NCBI GenBank assembly: GCA_017643685.1
Contig: JAEPMY010000017.1
Coordinates: 1-44,717, forward strand
DNA from: Sneathiella sp.
GTDB lineage: Bacteria > Pseudomonadota > Alphaproteobacteria > Sneathiellales > Sneathiellaceae
DNA: 44,717 bases
Reading direction: 5' to 3'
Position 1 is the stretch's first letter, and every line of letters starts with the position of its first letter. Shown piece after piece: positions 8,284-17,381 of the stretch. The notes beneath the pieces were generated by a model, which was not told the DNA's origin, ran no database searches, and was given only the letters and a program-made list of their open reading frames with translations. Made by a program: the position numbers and the translations under genes.

Positions 8284-8768
8284 TGTTATCTGATCCTACA
8301 TTTTGGGTAGCAATTGCCTTTTTGCTCTTCGTCGCCGTTCTGGTGTATGTGAAGGTCCCTGGTATTATTGCCAAACAGCTGGACAATCGCGCTGAGCGCA
8401 TCAAGAACGAACTTGATGAAGCCCAGAAACTTCGCGAAGACGCCCAAGCAATGTTTGCTGATTACCAGCGCCGTCAACGCGATGCCCTGGCAACCGCCGA
8501 GGAAATCGTTGCGAAAGCAAAGGAAGATGCTGACATCATCCGCAAGGAGAGCGAAGCTGAGCTACAGGCTACTCTGACTCGCCGGCAGGAAATGGCAGAA
8601 GCCAAGATCCGTCAGGCAGAAGAGAAAGCCCTGGCAGAAGTCCAGAGCCTGGCAGTAGACGTTGCCGTCGCAGCTGCTGAAAAGCTCATGAAGGACAACA
8701 TCAAGGCTAAAGAAGGTGGCGCCTTGATCGACCAGTCTATCAAAGATCTCGGCTCTCAGCTCAACTAA
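8283..8768 (+). CDS. atpF: ATP synthase F0 subunit b
   Basis: The second stator subunit, 161 residues. One membrane helix lies at about 5-24 (PTFWVAIAFLLFVAVLVYVKV), then a long Ala/Glu/Lys-rich coiled coil beginning IIAKQLDNRAERIKNELDEA, ending in DQSIKDLGSQLN. The beginning MLSDPTFWVAIAF is the common start of subunit b in alphaproteobacteria. It overlaps b' by one base and is the last gene of the operon: a strong intrinsic terminator starts 25 bases after the stop. F1 genes are not in the window, as expected where F0 and F1 form separate operons. Confidence 0.94.
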   Translation: MLSDPTFWVAIAFLLFVAVLVYVKVPGIIAKQLDNRAERIKNELDEAQKLREDAQAMFADYQRRQRDALATAEEIVAKAKEDADIIRKESEAELQATLTRRQEMAEAKIRQAEEKALAEVQSLAVDVAVAAAEKLMKDNIKAKEGGALIDQSIKDLGSQLN

Positions 8769-8792
8769 GCGACAGCCTGAATATCTAAAATT

Positions 8793-8824
8793 AAAAACCT
8801 CGCCGGACCGGCGAGGTTTTTTTT
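8793..8824 (+). terminator. Intrinsic terminator of the F0 operon
   Basis: CCTCGCC (8798-8804) and GGCGAGG (8810-8816) form a GC-rich stem around GGACC, flanked by A5 before and T8 (8817-8824) after. It could work in both directions but is placed for atpF. Confidence 0.93.
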
Positions 8825-8865
8825 CGTCTTTATTCGACTATAAAGATGCGCCAATATCAGAGCAT

Positions 8866-8893
8866 AAAAAAGCCCCCGCCAAAAGGCGGGGGC
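8866..8893 (-). terminator. Intrinsic terminator of the gcv operon
   Basis: On the minus strand GCCCCCGCC-TTTT-GGCGGGGGC is followed by T6; in plus coordinates the arms are 8872-8880 and 8885-8893 and the T-run is 8866-8871. It lies 27 bases after the gcvPB stop codon. Confidence 0.93.
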
Positions 8894-8919
8894 AAGTATT
8901 GGGAGCTCTGCTTTCGAAT

Positions 8920-10470
8920 TTACGAAGCAGAGGATGTCCAGCGTAACACCGGTTTCCGGGCTGCGCTGGTTTCATCCAAACGCCGACGCGGTGCGAAACG
9001 CGGCGCCTGAGTGAAATGCTCCGGGCTCTCACCAGACTGTGCTTTGCTGATAAGATGCCGCATACTTCCAATGAACATATCCAATGTTTCCTTGCTCTCA
9101 CTCTCAGTCGGTTCGATCAACATCGCTCCGTGAACAACAAGTGGGAAATACATGGTCATTGGATGATACCCCTCATCAATCATTGCTTTGGCAATATCGA
9201 GGGTCGTCACACCTGTATCTTTCAGCGTACTGTCATCAAACAACGCCTCATGCATACAGATGCCATCATATGGAGAATGAAGAAGGTCATTCAGGCCAAC
9301 GCGAACATAGTTCGCGTTCAGAACAGCATCTTCTGCAATTTGCTTTAGGCCGTCTGCGCCGTGGCTGAGCATATAAGCCAACGCCCGAATAAACATGCCC
9401 ATTTGACCATGGTTACCCTTCATGCGGCCAAAGCTATCCTGCGCATCACCTTCAACTTGTTCTTGAAGGCGATAGCCCTCCTCCCCTTTAACAACATAAG
9501 GGACAGGAGCATAAGCTGCGAGCGCATCAGAGAAGACCACAGGACCTGAACCGGGACCACCGCCTCCATGCGGTGTGGAGAAGGTTTTGTGCAGGTTGAT
9601 ATGCATCGCATCAACACCAAGGTCTCCAACACGTGTCCGGCCCAAGATGGCATTGAAATTAGCCCCATCACAATAGAAGTAACCACCAACACCGTGGATC
9701 AGATCTGCGATTTCCTTCACATCGTTTTCAAACAAACCGCAAGTATTTGGATTGGTTAGCATAACGCCAGCGACGTCAGGACCCAATTTTGCTTTAAACG
9801 CCTCGATATCCATACGACCATCTGGACGAGCCTGTACCGCATCAACTTTATATCCACAGAGTGCTGCGGTCGCTGGATTAGTACCATGGGCTGATTCGGG
9901 AACCAGAATGCGCGTACGGGCCTCCCCTTTTGCATCATGCGCTGCACGGATTGCCATAACGCCGCACAATTCTCCATGGGCGCCAGCTGCCGGTGACATG
10001 GCAACTGCAGGCATACCAGTAATGGTCTTAAGCCACTCACCCAGCTCATAAATGAGCTCCAGCGCCCCCTGTACTGTTTCAACGGGTTGCAGAGGATGGA
10101 TATCTCCAAGCCCTGGAAGGCGAGCAGCTTTTTCGTTAATCCGTGGGTTATGCTTCATGGTGCAAGAACCCAGCGGATAGAAACCAGCATCAATGGAGTA
10201 ATTCTGACGGCTAAGACGCACATAGTGGCGCAGCACTTGTGGCTCGGATAGATCAGGAAGGCCGATGTTGCCCTCTCGGGACAGACCACCCAAACGATCC
10301 GTGAATTCCTTCGGCTCAGGCAGGTCAACCCCCACACGGCCGGGCTCACCTTGTTCAAAAATCAAAGGAGTTTCAAGATTAAGTGCCTTGTTGCCTGTAT
10401 AGGTTTCAAAGTTGTCCACTTCTCCATCCATCTCTTCAGGACGCGTAGGACGGCCAACATTATTCAGCAT
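8920..10470 (-). CDS. gcvPB: Glycine dehydrogenase (decarboxylating) subunit 2, P-protein
   Basis: The C-terminal half of the split P-protein of the glycine cleavage system, which decarboxylates glycine and passes the aminomethyl group to lipoyl-GcvH. The 516 residues include the pyridoxal phosphate lysine Lys295 in [20 protein letters not shown], and the family segments [13 protein letters not shown] (about 98-110) and [10 protein letters not shown] (about 191-200). The last 30 or so residues ([19 protein letters not shown]...) are a basic tail. The start codon lies inside the end of gcvPA (11-base overlap at 10460-10470), so the two halves are co-translated in equal amount. It is the last gene of the operon. 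Confidence 0.96.
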   Translation of the reverse strand: MLNNVGRPTRPEEMDGEVDNFETYTGNKALNLETPLIFEQGEPGRVGVDLPEPKEFTDRLGGLSREGNIGLPDLSEPQVLRHYVRLSRQNYSIDAGFYPLGSCTMKHNPRINEKAARLPGLGDIHPLQPVETVQGALELIYELGEWLKTITGMPAVAMSPAAGAHGELCGVMAIRAAHDAKGEARTRILVPESAHGTNPATAALCGYKVDAVQARPDGRMDIEAFKAKLGPDVAGVMLTNPNTCGLFENDVKEIADLIHGVGGYFYCDGANFNAILGRTRVGDLGVDAMHINLHKTFSTPHGGGGPGSGPVVFSDALAAYAPVPYVVKGEEGYRLQEQVEGDAQDSFGRMKGNHGQMGMFIRALAYMLSHGADGLKQIAEDAVLNANYVRVGLNDLLHSPYDGICMHEALFDDSTLKDTGVTTLDIAKAMIDEGYHPMTMYFPLVVHGAMLIEPTESESKETLDMFIGSMRHLISKAQSGESPEHFTQAPRFAPRRRLDETSAARKPVLRWTSSAS

Positions 10471-11809
10471 TGAGAACCTCCTTCAATCCGGCGCATAGCT
10501 CTTCGACATCTGAATCGGAGACTGTTTCTGTAACTGCGACCAGAAGCAGGTTGTCATACCCCTCTCCCGGCATAAGGCGCGCAACAGGAACACCTGCTAG
10601 AATATTTTTCTGCGCCAGCTTAGAAACAACCTCTTCCGCATTCATTGGAAGACGGAGAGTGAACTCATTAAAGAAACTGTCATTCAACAGATCAACACCG
10701 TCAATCGCGTCTAGTTTCTCTGCCGCTGCAACAGCATTGCCGTGATTGATACGGGCAAGTTTGGTAAAGCCAACCTCCCCAAGCAAGCTCATATGAATGC
10801 TGAAAGCCAGAGAACACAGGCCTGCATTTGTACAGATATTACTGGTCGCTTTTTCGCGGCGGATATGCTGCTCACGTGTTGAAAGGGTGAGCACGAACCC
10901 GCGCTTGCCTTCCTGATCCACAGTCTCACCGCAGAGACGGCCAGGCATCTGACGAACATATTTCTGCTTGGTTGCAAACAGGCCCACATATGGACCACCG
11001 AAGGAGAGAGGTACCCCAATGGATTGGCCCTCGCCTACGACAATATCCGCGCCCATTGCACCTGGTGATTTAACAGCGCCTAAAGAAACGGCTTCAGTAA
11101 CAACAACAACGAGAAGCGCTCCCGCCTCATGACAGGCATCTGCGAGATCAGATAGATCCTGCAAACGGCCAAAGAAATCGGGATTCTGAACAACAACGCA
11201 GGCAATGTCTTTATCAATCTTACCGGCGAGATTCTCCACATTGTCTAGAGCCGGCTCAAGGCTCTCTGCGGAGAATTCGGTGAACTGAACGGTTGTCTCT
11301 GTCACCTCACGATAATGAGGGTGCAAATTACCGGACAAGATTGCTTTTTTACGGCGAGTTGCACGGCATGCCATTAAAACAGCTTCTGCACAGGCCGTTG
11401 CCCCGTCATACATGGACGCGTTCGCCACATCCATTCCCGTGATCATAGCTACCTGTGTCTGGAACTCAAACAGAGCCTGCAATGTGCCCTGACTGATTTC
11501 AGGCTGATAGGGCGTGTATGCTGTCAGAAATTCAGACCGTTGGATTAAGTGGTCGACAACTGTAGGTACATGATGACGATAGGCACCGCCCCCGAGGAAC
11601 ATTGGCGCATTTTGCGGCGACAGGTTTTTCCGCCCGAATGCACTCATCCGTGCATCCACTTCCATTTCCGTCATATGGTTTGGAAGGTCGAGAAGCCCTT
11701 GAACACGAGCACTCTCTGGAATATCAACGAACAGATCATCAACAGAAGAGACGCCAACTTTCTGTAGCATCTCCTGTCGTTGCTGCTCTGTATGAGGCAT
11801 ATAACGCAT
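10460..11809 (-). CDS. gcvPA: Glycine dehydrogenase (decarboxylating) subunit 1, P-protein
   Basis: The N-terminal half of the split P-protein (449 residues). Recognisable segments are [19 protein letters not shown] (about 71-89), [19 protein letters not shown] and the cofactor-domain region [21 protein letters not shown]. The split form gcvPA/gcvPB replaces the single long GcvP of enterobacteria. The start [15 protein letters not shown] resembles other subunit-1 N-termini; its ATG shares one base with the gcvH stop (TAATG), so translation is coupled. An internal Met at codon 4 is a less likely start. Confidence 0.96.
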   Translation of the reverse strand: MRYMPHTEQQRQEMLQKVGVSSVDDLFVDIPESARVQGLLDLPNHMTEMEVDARMSAFGRKNLSPQNAPMFLGGGAYRHHVPTVVDHLIQRSEFLTAYTPYQPEISQGTLQALFEFQTQVAMITGMDVANASMYDGATACAEAVLMACRATRRKKAILSGNLHPHYREVTETTVQFTEFSAESLEPALDNVENLAGKIDKDIACVVVQNPDFFGRLQDLSDLADACHEAGALLVVVVTEAVSLGAVKSPGAMGADIVVGEGQSIGVPLSFGGPYVGLFATKQKYVRQMPGRLCGETVDQEGKRGFVLTLSTREQHIRREKATSNICTNAGLCSLAFSIHMSLLGEVGFTKLARINHGNAVAAAEKLDAIDGVDLLNDSFFNEFTLRLPMNAEEVVSKLAQKNILAGVPVARLMPGEGYDNLLLVAVTETVSDSDVEELCAGLKEVLNAE

Positions 11810-12183
11810 TAGCCGAGACCTTTTACATAATCCTGATAAGCTGCTTCATCCATCAGTGCGTCAAGTTCACCTAAATCCGCAACTTTCAATTTTGCGAACC
11901 AACCAGAACCTTCTGAATCTTCGTTGACCATTGATGGGTTGGCTTCCAGATCTTCGTTTACTTCAGTCACTTCACCAGCCACTGGTGCGTAGACTTCGGA
12001 AGCCGCTTTTACACTTTCCACAACAGCCAATTCGTCGCCTTTACCCATTTCCGCACCAACTTCCGGTACTTCAACGAAAACAACGTCACCCAGCTGCTCT
12101 TGGGCGTAGTTACTAATCCCAACAGTGGCAATATCACCGTCGAGGCTGATCCATTCGTGATCTTCGGTATATTTCTTTGTCAT
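11809..12183 (-). CDS. gcvH: Glycine cleavage system H protein
   Basis: The lipoyl carrier that shuttles the aminomethyl group between P, T and L proteins; 124 residues. The N-terminus [17 protein letters not shown] is the normal start of the family, so ATG 12183 was chosen over longer readings that begin inside gcvT; AGGA lies about 10 bases upstream. The lipoylation site is Lys59 in [14 protein letters not shown]. The C-terminal end ...[14 protein letters not shown] is complete. It sits between gcvT and gcvPA in the riboswitch-controlled operon. Confidence 0.97.
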   Translation of the reverse strand: MTKKYTEDHEWISLDGDIATVGISNYAQEQLGDVVFVEVPEVGAEMGKGDELAVVESVKAASEVYAPVAGEVTEVNEDLEANPSMVNEDSEGSGWFAKLKVADLGELDALMDEAAYQDYVKGLG

Positions 12184-12205
12184 TTTCCCAATCCTGTTTA
12201 ATCGC

Positions 12206-13318
12206 TTATTCGCCGCGATAATAACGTTGTTCAACAAAAGGCATCTTTGCCACTTTGGCAGGGCGTGCCTTACCGCGCACCATTAACTGAATTTCTGTAC
12301 CAGGCTGGGACAGGGCAAAAGGAACATAGCCCATAGCCACTGGTGCCTGCAGAGTAGGCCCAAAACCGCCTGAGGTAATTTCCCCGATGATATTGCCATC
12401 CATATCTGCAATTTCTGTATGCTCTCGCGCAGGCGCTCGTCCCTCTGGTAGGATACCAACCCGTTTCATTGCGGGTTTTTCCGCAATTTCTTTCAAGATC
12501 ACATCTGCACCCGGAAAGTTAGCTTCCTCGCGGCGCCGCTTCGCAATTGCCCAAAGCAATGTGCCCTGTACTGGGGTCGTCTTCTCGGTCAGATCATGGC
12601 CATAGAGGCAAAGCCCAGCTTCCAAGCGGAGCGAATCTCGTGCACCAAGACCAATAGCCTCAACCTCATTTTCTGCCAGCAATTTTCGGCAAATCATATC
12701 TGCCTGATCTGATGGCATTGAAATTTCATATCCATCTTCACCGGTATAACCAGAGCGGGTCACAAAACAATGGGCACCAAGGATTTCAAGCTCTTGGTAC
12801 GTCATAAACGACATGGTCGCCACATCAGCGTTGAAGCGAGCGAGCACATCTGCTGCCTTTGGTCCTTGCAATGCGACGAGAGAGCGGTCACTCAGCACTT
12901 CTACTGTTGCTTCACCAGCTAGTCCTGATTTGAAAATTTCAATGTCCTGTTCTTTACAGGCTGCGTTCACCACAACGAACAAGTCATTTTTACGTCGCGT
13001 AACAATTAGGTCGTCCAAAATGCCACCAGCCTCGTTTGTGAGGAAGCTATAGCGCATTTGACCAGTTTCCAGTCCCTGTATGTCACCGGGAAGAAGTTTT
13101 TCGATGGATTTAGCGGGATCGGCGCCTTTAATGACAACCTGTCCCATATGAGACACATCAAACAGGCCTGCTGCCTCACGAGTGTGGAGATGCTCTTTCA
13201 TGATTCCTGCCGGATACTGGACAGGCATGTCATATCCCGCAAAAGGAACCATTTTGCCACCTAATTCAAGATGCAAATCATAGAGAGCGGTGCGCAATGT
13301 CTGCTGAGGGTCGCTCAT
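12206..13318 (-). CDS. gcvT: Glycine cleavage system T protein (aminomethyltransferase)
   Basis: The enzyme releases ammonia from aminomethyl-GcvH and makes 5,10-methylene-tetrahydrofolate. The start ATG 13318 ([16 protein letters not shown]) is preceded by GGAGTGA about 6 bases upstream; a longer frame reaches 13408 but would run into the riboswitch. The 370 residues show [42 protein letters not shown] and [21 protein letters not shown], all GcvT hallmarks, the last including the Asp and Arg of the folate site. It is the first gene of the operon, 22 bases before gcvH. Confidence 0.97.
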   Translation of the reverse strand: MSDPQQTLRTALYDLHLELGGKMVPFAGYDMPVQYPAGIMKEHLHTREAAGLFDVSHMGQVVIKGADPAKSIEKLLPGDIQGLETGQMRYSFLTNEAGGILDDLIVTRRKNDLFVVVNAACKEQDIEIFKSGLAGEATVEVLSDRSLVALQGPKAADVLARFNADVATMSFMTYQELEILGAHCFVTRSGYTGEDGYEISMPSDQADMICRKLLAENEVEAIGLGARDSLRLEAGLCLYGHDLTEKTTPVQGTLLWAIAKRRREEANFPGADVILKEIAEKPAMKRVGILPEGRAPAREHTEIADMDGNIIGEITSGGFGPTLQAPVAMGYVPFALSQPGTEIQLMVRGKARPAKVAKMPFVEQRYYRGE

Positions 13319-13332
13319 ATATTTCACTCCAT

Positions 13333-13370
13333 AAAACAAGAAAGTACGCGTCGCAAATAACCGCAACACG
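13333..13370 (-). terminator. Terminator-like hairpin in the gcvT leader (expression platform candidate)
   Basis: On the minus strand CGTGTTGC (13370-13363) can pair with GCGACGCG (13354-13347), an 8-base stem with two G-U pairs and an 8-base loop, followed by the T-rich TACTTTCTTGTTTT. It starts 5 bases after the second glycine aptamer and ends before the gcvT ribosome-binding site. It could be a ligand-controlled terminator, but the U-tract is interrupted. Confidence 0.45.
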
Positions 13371-13375
13371 ACCCC

Positions 13376-13545
13376 CTCTGTCTTATGAACCTGAGAGATT
13401 TTACCCACTGAGCGTCGTGGGCCTACCCCCTTCGGTGAGATAGCAAGCTATCTGCTTTCCAGAGTTACATCCTCCTGCGGTCCGGGTGCCTGAGAGTTTC
13501 CGGGGCGGTTGCTCCTTCGGCGATGGTTATCCATCTCTCCCGCAG
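13376..13545 (-). ncRNA. Tandem glycine riboswitch (gcvT element)
   Basis: Two glycine aptamers in series. Aptamer I has P1 arms CTGCGG (13545-13540) and CCGCAG (13480-13475), with GGGAGAG, CGCCGAAGGAGCAA and AAACTCTCAGGCACC in order. Aptamer II has P1 arms CTCTG (13464-13460) and CAGAG (13380-13376), with TCACCGAAGGGGG and AATCTCTCAGG. The linker is about 10 bases. These are the conserved core elements of the glycine riboswitch, and the gcv operon downstream is its classical target. It probably turns on glycine cleavage when glycine is high. Confidence 0.97.
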
Positions 13546-13566
13546 GGATCATCTGAATTTCGGATT

Positions 13567-13594
13567 ATCATAGAGCGAATAACCATTCTGTCAA
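13567..13594 (-). promoter_or_regulatory. Sigma70-type promoter of the gcv operon
   Basis: Minus strand: -35 TTGACA (13594-13589), 16-base spacer, -10 TATGAT (13572-13567). Transcription would begin near 13560, about 15 bases before the first riboswitch aptamer. Confidence 0.8.
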
Positions 13595-13672
13595 ATGGCT
13601 TCACCATAACTATTTCCTTCTACAACTTTTACTCTAGGTTTCTGGAAGTATGCTTACCAACCTTTAACTAAT

Positions 13673-13702
13673 TTGGTCAATTATCTGAAAATCAAATACT
13701 AT
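13673..13702 (+). promoter_or_regulatory. Possible promoter of the PAS-chemoreceptor pair
   Basis: TTGGTC (13673-13678) and TACTAT (13697-13702), 18 bases apart, in an AT-rich stretch about 20 bases upstream of the PAS gene start. The match to consensus is only moderate. Confidence 0.35.
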
Positions 13703-13722
13703 TATATAAGTGGTGGTGAAGT

Positions 13723-14247
13723 ATGAGACCTAGTGTCCCGCTAACTGGAAATGAACGATTGCTTGGCGAAAAAGAAATTATCGTTAGCAAAACAGACCTG
13801 ACCGGTAAACTGACTTATGCCAATAAAGCCTTTTTGGATATTTCAGGTTTTGCCGAAGAGGAAGTTTTGGGTGAGCAGCACAACTGCATCAGACACCCTG
13901 AAATGCCAAGAGCGGTTTTTAAATTCTTATGGGATCGACTAGGTGCCGGCGAAGAGGTTTTTGCCTATGTGGTCAATCAATGTAAAAATGGTGACCACTA
14001 TTGGGTTCTGGCCCATGTCACTCCCTCAAAAGACCCTCAGGGTAATGTTGTTGGCTATCACTCCAACCGACGTGCTGTTGACAAAGCGGTTGTCGATAAC
14101 GTGATCTCTCCTGTTTATTCAAGCCTATGCAAAATCGAAGGCGCAGCCGCTTCCCCAAAAGCTGGCTTAGAGGCGTCGATGGAAGCTCTTGGTGATTTTG
14201 TTGATGAAAAAGGTGGTAATTATGACCAATGGCTCTTCTCTCTTTAA
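13723..14247 (+). CDS. Single-domain PAS protein, Aer-like redox sensor
   Basis: A 174-residue soluble protein that is almost only a PAS domain (about 15-120) with a short helical tail. It resembles the FAD-binding PAS of the aerotaxis receptor Aer: [17 protein letters not shown] (28-44), IRHPEMP (56-62) and [17 protein letters not shown] (85-101). Arg57 and His58 are conserved at the positions important in Aer; the following Asp is Glu60, and the usual Trp near position 79-80 is Phe80. A flavin or other cofactor is therefore possible but not shown. There is no membrane segment and no output domain. The gene overlaps the chemoreceptor gene by 26 bases, pointing to a joint function. GGTGGTGAAG precedes ATG 13723. 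Confidence 0.88.
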   Translation: MRPSVPLTGNERLLGEKEIIVSKTDLTGKLTYANKAFLDISGFAEEEVLGEQHNCIRHPEMPRAVFKFLWDRLGAGEEVFAYVVNQCKNGDHYWVLAHVTPSKDPQGNVVGYHSNRRAVDKAVVDNVISPVYSSLCKIEGAAASPKAGLEASMEALGDFVDEKGGNYDQWLFSL

Positions 14248-15631
14248 TGCTATAATTCCGGCCGCAATTGGCATTATTGGAACCGCCATTGTCTTTGTTT
14301 TGGCAGGATGGACTGGTGATCAAACGCTTCTTTCCATGATCCTTTACGCTGTAGCCTTCGGCCTCCCTGCAATTGCCGCAATCATATACTGGAAAAAAGT
14401 CAGTTCCGCAGTGCAAGAACGCGACAATATGCGCGCCATGCTCGTTGCCCGCGCAGATGAACTCTCAGGCGAGAGCTCCTCAGCGGATACCTCCTTGGCA
14501 GCTGAAATCAGTCGTACCACGGAAATCTGCAAAGATATCTGCAAAGGTAACTTCGAAAACCGTATCCGCCATATTAAACCTGGCAGCGACCTTGAAGAAA
14601 TGCAGTGGGCCATTAACGAACTGGTGGACCGCACAGATGCCTTCATGCGGGAAGCTGAAGCCTCTATGGAGCATGTGTCCGAACAGAAATATTATCGCCG
14701 CATCCTCTCGATCGACATGATGGGTTCTTTCAAACGGACCGCAGATGCGATCAACACCTGTACCAATACCTTTAAGGATCGTAGCTTCCAGTTCAACGAA
14801 GTGATCGAGAAGTTTGAAAATGGGATTTGGGAGCTTTCCAACCGGATTTCCAAAACCTCTGATGAACTGCAAAATACGGCCGACACCCTGTCTTCCAACG
14901 CAGGCTCTACAAACACACAGGTTGAACGCGTCTCCAGCGCTGCGATTAGCGCCACGGGAAGTGTTCAAACAGTTGCGAGTGCAGCCGAAGAGTTATCTGC
15001 TTCCATCCAGGAAATTCACCGTCAGGTTAAATCTTCTTTGGAAAGCACAGGCACAGCCCGGACTACGGTGGAAGAGGGCAACCAAAAAATCCAAGGTCTT
15101 GCGGAAGCCGTCAGCTCTATTGGTGAAGTGGTTCGCCTTATTGAAGATATTGCAAGTCAAACAAATCTTCTTGCCCTCAACGCGACTATTGAGGCCGCCC
15201 GTGCTGGTGAAGCCGGTAAAGGCTTTGCTGTTGTGGCTAATGAGGTGAAGAACCTCGCGACACAAACAGCGAAAGCAACAGAAGAAATCAGCCAGCAAAT
15301 TCTAGGGATTCAGGCAGCGTCTGGCGATGCTGTCCAATCAATGGAAGTCATCAACAACTCCATCGGGGCGATTAATACAGCGGTTGAGACTATTGCTTCT
15401 GCCATTGAGGAGCAGGGATCTGCTACTCAGGAAATCTCTCAAAGTGTGGTCAGCGCAGCGAATAACACTCAATCAGTATCCGAGCATATTGGTGAGGTTC
15501 GAAACTCTGCGGAAACGACGAACGAGACAAGTAAAACTGTTCTACAGGAAGCAAATTCGTTGCAGGAACAAACCCATAGCCTTGAAAAGAATGTTCTGGA
15601 ATTTCTTAACGAAGCACGAAAAACTATCTAA
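14222..15631 (+). CDS. Methyl-accepting chemotaxis protein without periplasmic sensor domain
   Basis: From ATG 14222 (preceded by AAGGTGGT) the protein has 469 residues. Two membrane helices (about 7-28 and 36-54) are joined by only a few residues, so no periplasmic ligand domain exists. A cytoplasmic linker with HAMP-like helices follows ([18 protein letters not shown] and a second similar part to about 200). The methyl-accepting signalling domain has its tip near 308-345 ([20 protein letters not shown], then [15 protein letters not shown]), which binds CheA/CheW. No CheR-binding pentapeptide is present at the C-terminus. The input probably comes from the PAS protein encoded just upstream and overlapping by 26 bases. 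Longer frames starting at 14189 lack a ribosome-binding site. Confidence 0.92.
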   Translation: MTNGSSLFNAIIPAAIGIIGTAIVFVLAGWTGDQTLLSMILYAVAFGLPAIAAIIYWKKVSSAVQERDNMRAMLVARADELSGESSSADTSLAAEISRTTEICKDICKGNFENRIRHIKPGSDLEEMQWAINELVDRTDAFMREAEASMEHVSEQKYYRRILSIDMMGSFKRTADAINTCTNTFKDRSFQFNEVIEKFENGIWELSNRISKTSDELQNTADTLSSNAGSTNTQVERVSSAAISATGSVQTVASAAEELSASIQEIHRQVKSSLESTGTARTTVEEGNQKIQGLAEAVSSIGEVVRLIEDIASQTNLLALNATIEAARAGEAGKGFAVVANEVKNLATQTAKATEEISQQILGIQAASGDAVQSMEVINNSIGAINTAVETIASAIEEQGSATQEISQSVVSAANNTQSVSEHIGEVRNSAETTNETSKTVLQEANSLQEQTHSLEKNVLEFLNEARKTI

Positions 15632-15652
15632 TTTGCTTCGGGAGACAGAAAA

Positions 15653-15676
15653 ACCGCCCTTCGGGGCGGTTTTTTT
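15653..15676. terminator. Bidirectional intrinsic terminator
   Basis: ACCGCCC (15653-15659), loop TTCG, GGGCGGT (15664-15670), then T6. On the other strand the same hairpin is followed by T5, so it can end both the chemoreceptor transcript and the converging lipoprotein transcript. Confidence 0.93.
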
Positions 15677-15681
15677 ATGCT

Positions 15682-16239
15682 CTATCGCTTCGCTTGGTTA
15701 TATGCCATTTGCTCCTGGCTAAGCTGGAAACCAACGATAATGCGATAGTTACTACCCCGCTGTCCGCTCATAATTGGAAAGCGCTGTGACAGCTCTTCCT
15801 GAACTGCTCCGCGGCGACGTCCCTCAGGAACCACAACCGGGCTATCAAACACTTTCTTATTCAGTACTCGGTTATCACTATCGGCAACGGCGACAAAGAA
15901 ATCAAAACTCTGCTCATTTGAAATCGCTGCGGGGCCTTTAATGGCGCCAACTCGCAAAATCAAATCAACCTCAACCCAAGCATAATCATCCTCGTAAACA
16001 CATTCACCGCTCACAGGCGCAATAACGCCCTCATATTCGACATCCACAAGGTCGCGCCCCGGACCTTCTCGGAAAATCGTAATTTGATCTGCATAAGGCA
16101 AAACAGAGACTTTTGGGCAGGCGATAACGATTTCAGGCTCTGAAGAAAACATGTCAGTCTCGAACCCACCGCTACAGCCAGCAAGAAACATCAGGCTCCC
16201 ACAAGCGGCCAAAAATTTGCTTTTCTTGAGTATCGTCAT
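15682..16239 (-). CDS. Predicted lipoprotein of unknown function
   Basis: The 185-residue protein begins MTILKKSKFLAACGSLMF with the lipobox LAGC, lipidated Cys22 and a following GGFE, so it should be a lipoprotein. The mature part contains IACPKVSVLPYADQITIF, GVIAPVSGECVYEDD (two more cysteines) and a C-terminal RGSNYRIIVGFQLSQEQ. Its beta-rich composition suggests a small folded domain. Similar conserved hypothetical lipoproteins occur in alphaproteobacteria, but I cannot assign a function. It is transcribed alone, away from ispH, and ends at the bidirectional terminator. Confidence 0.85.
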   Translation of the reverse strand: MTILKKSKFLAACGSLMFLAGCSGGFETDMFSSEPEIVIACPKVSVLPYADQITIFREGPGRDLVDVEYEGVIAPVSGECVYEDDYAWVEVDLILRVGAIKGPAAISNEQSFDFFVAVADSDNRVLNKKVFDSPVVVPEGRRRGAVQEELSQRFPIMSGQRGSNYRIIVGFQLSQEQMAYNQAKR

Positions 16240-16268
16240 ATGCCCCTCAGCACTCTTCGGGTGAAGTT

Positions 16269-16284
16269 CAGATCACTGGATCTG
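16269..16284. repeat. Perfect inverted repeat upstream of the lipoprotein gene
   Basis: CAGATC (16269-16274) - ACTG - GATCTG (16279-16284), 30 bases upstream of the lipoprotein ATG and 27 bases upstream of the ispH -35 box. It may be an operator or a leader hairpin; no known regulator is recognised. Confidence 0.4.
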
Positions 16285-16310
16285 TCCCGACACTAGTCAT
16301 TTGCTTGAAT

Positions 16311-16339
16311 TTGATGTACTAATCCGCCAAATCTAAGAT
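16311..16339 (+). promoter_or_regulatory. Probable promoter of ispH-thrB
   Basis: -35 TTGATG (16311-16316), 17-base spacer, -10 TAAGAT (16334-16339), giving a leader of about 75 bases. The leader contains GAAGAAA-A-TTTCTTC, an AT-rich palindrome. Confidence 0.5.
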
Positions 16340-16420
16340 GCTCTCGGCAATAGCGCAAGCGCAGGCTTAAGGGAAGAAAATTTCTTCTTCAAACTGTGTC
16401 CTTATCAAGTGGATGAATTA

Positions 16421-17371
16421 ATGGCTCAGGCGACAAAAAAATTATTACTGGCAGCACCTCGCGGCTTTTGCGCCGGAGTGGATCGCGCCATCCAAATCGT
16501 GGAAAAAGCCCTCGATAAATATGGAGCGCCTGTCTATGTCCGTCACGAGATCGTACACAACCGCTATGTTGTTGAAAATTTAGAGAAAAAGGGCGCCGTT
16601 TTCGTTGATGAACTCTCCGATGTACCTGAAAACGTACCTGTCATTTTTTCCGCCCACGGCGTCGCAAAGTCTGTCCCCGCAGAAGCCGAACAGCGAAAAA
16701 TGTTCTATATTGACGCCACTTGTCCACTTGTCAGCAAAGTCCATAGAGAAGCAGAGCGTCACGATAAGGACAATATGGAAATTATCCTTATCGGTCACAC
16801 AGGCCACCCAGAGGTTATTGGTACCATGGGTCAGCTGCCAGAGGGACGGATTCAACTGGTAGAAACCGTTGAGGATGCGGAAAATTTTGTCCCAAACAAC
16901 AATGAAGCAGAACTGGCTTATCTAACCCAAACCACTCTTTCTGTGGACGAAACACGAGATATCGTTGCAGCTCTTCAAAAGCGTTTTCCAAATATCGCCT
17001 CCCCGAAGAAAGAAGATATCTGCTACGCTACGACAAACAGACAAGCCGCTGTCAAAGAGCTTGCTCAGCATTGCGATGGCGTTCTTGTAATTGGGGCTCC
17101 TAACTCCTCAAACTCTATGCGATTGGTAGAAGTCGCCCAGAAAGCTGGTTGCAAATTCTCAGACATGGTCCAACGGGCAACTGATATCCCCTGGGATCGG
17201 ATGGCAGAGTGTAATGCCATTGGCATCACTGCCGGCGCATCCGCCCCAGAGGAGCTGGTTGAAGAAGTTGTTGAAGCTTTCCGTCAACACTATGACATTA
17301 CGGTTGAAGAAATAACCACCAGCGAAGAACATATTACTTTCAAGCTGCCCCGCGTTTTGGAAACTGAATAA
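16421..17371 (+). CDS. ispH: 4-hydroxy-3-methylbut-2-enyl diphosphate reductase
   Basis: The last enzyme of the MEP isoprenoid pathway, an iron-sulfur protein that makes isopentenyl and dimethylallyl diphosphate. The three cluster cysteines are visible at Cys17 ([10 protein letters not shown]), Cys101 ([13 protein letters not shown]) and Cys201 ([10 protein letters not shown]). Substrate-binding segments [14 protein letters not shown] and [12 protein letters not shown] are present. ATG 16421 (MAQATKK, 316 residues) is preferred; an in-frame GTG at 16409 has almost no space for a ribosome-binding site. thrB follows after 10 bases, so the two are co-transcribed. Products feed the ubiquinone and haem O side chains used by ubiA and ctaB elsewhere in the window. 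Confidence 0.97.
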   Translation: MAQATKKLLLAAPRGFCAGVDRAIQIVEKALDKYGAPVYVRHEIVHNRYVVENLEKKGAVFVDELSDVPENVPVIFSAHGVAKSVPAEAEQRKMFYIDATCPLVSKVHREAERHDKDNMEIILIGHTGHPEVIGTMGQLPEGRIQLVETVEDAENFVPNNNEAELAYLTQTTLSVDETRDIVAALQKRFPNIASPKKEDICYATTNRQAAVKELAQHCDGVLVIGAPNSSNSMRLVEVAQKAGCKFSDMVQRATDIPWDRMAECNAIGITAGASAPEELVEEVVEAFRQHYDITVEEITTSEEHITFKLPRVLETE

Positions 17372-17381
17372 GAGCAATTGA

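Noticed and set aside
12184-12237. N-terminal extension of gcvH to 12237
   Set aside because: It overlaps the end of gcvT and precedes the family-typical start [11 protein letters not shown], which has its own ribosome-binding site.
13486-13671. Short plus-strand frame of 61 codons
   Set aside because: It crosses the glycine riboswitch and the gcv promoter; the RNA element explains the sequence.
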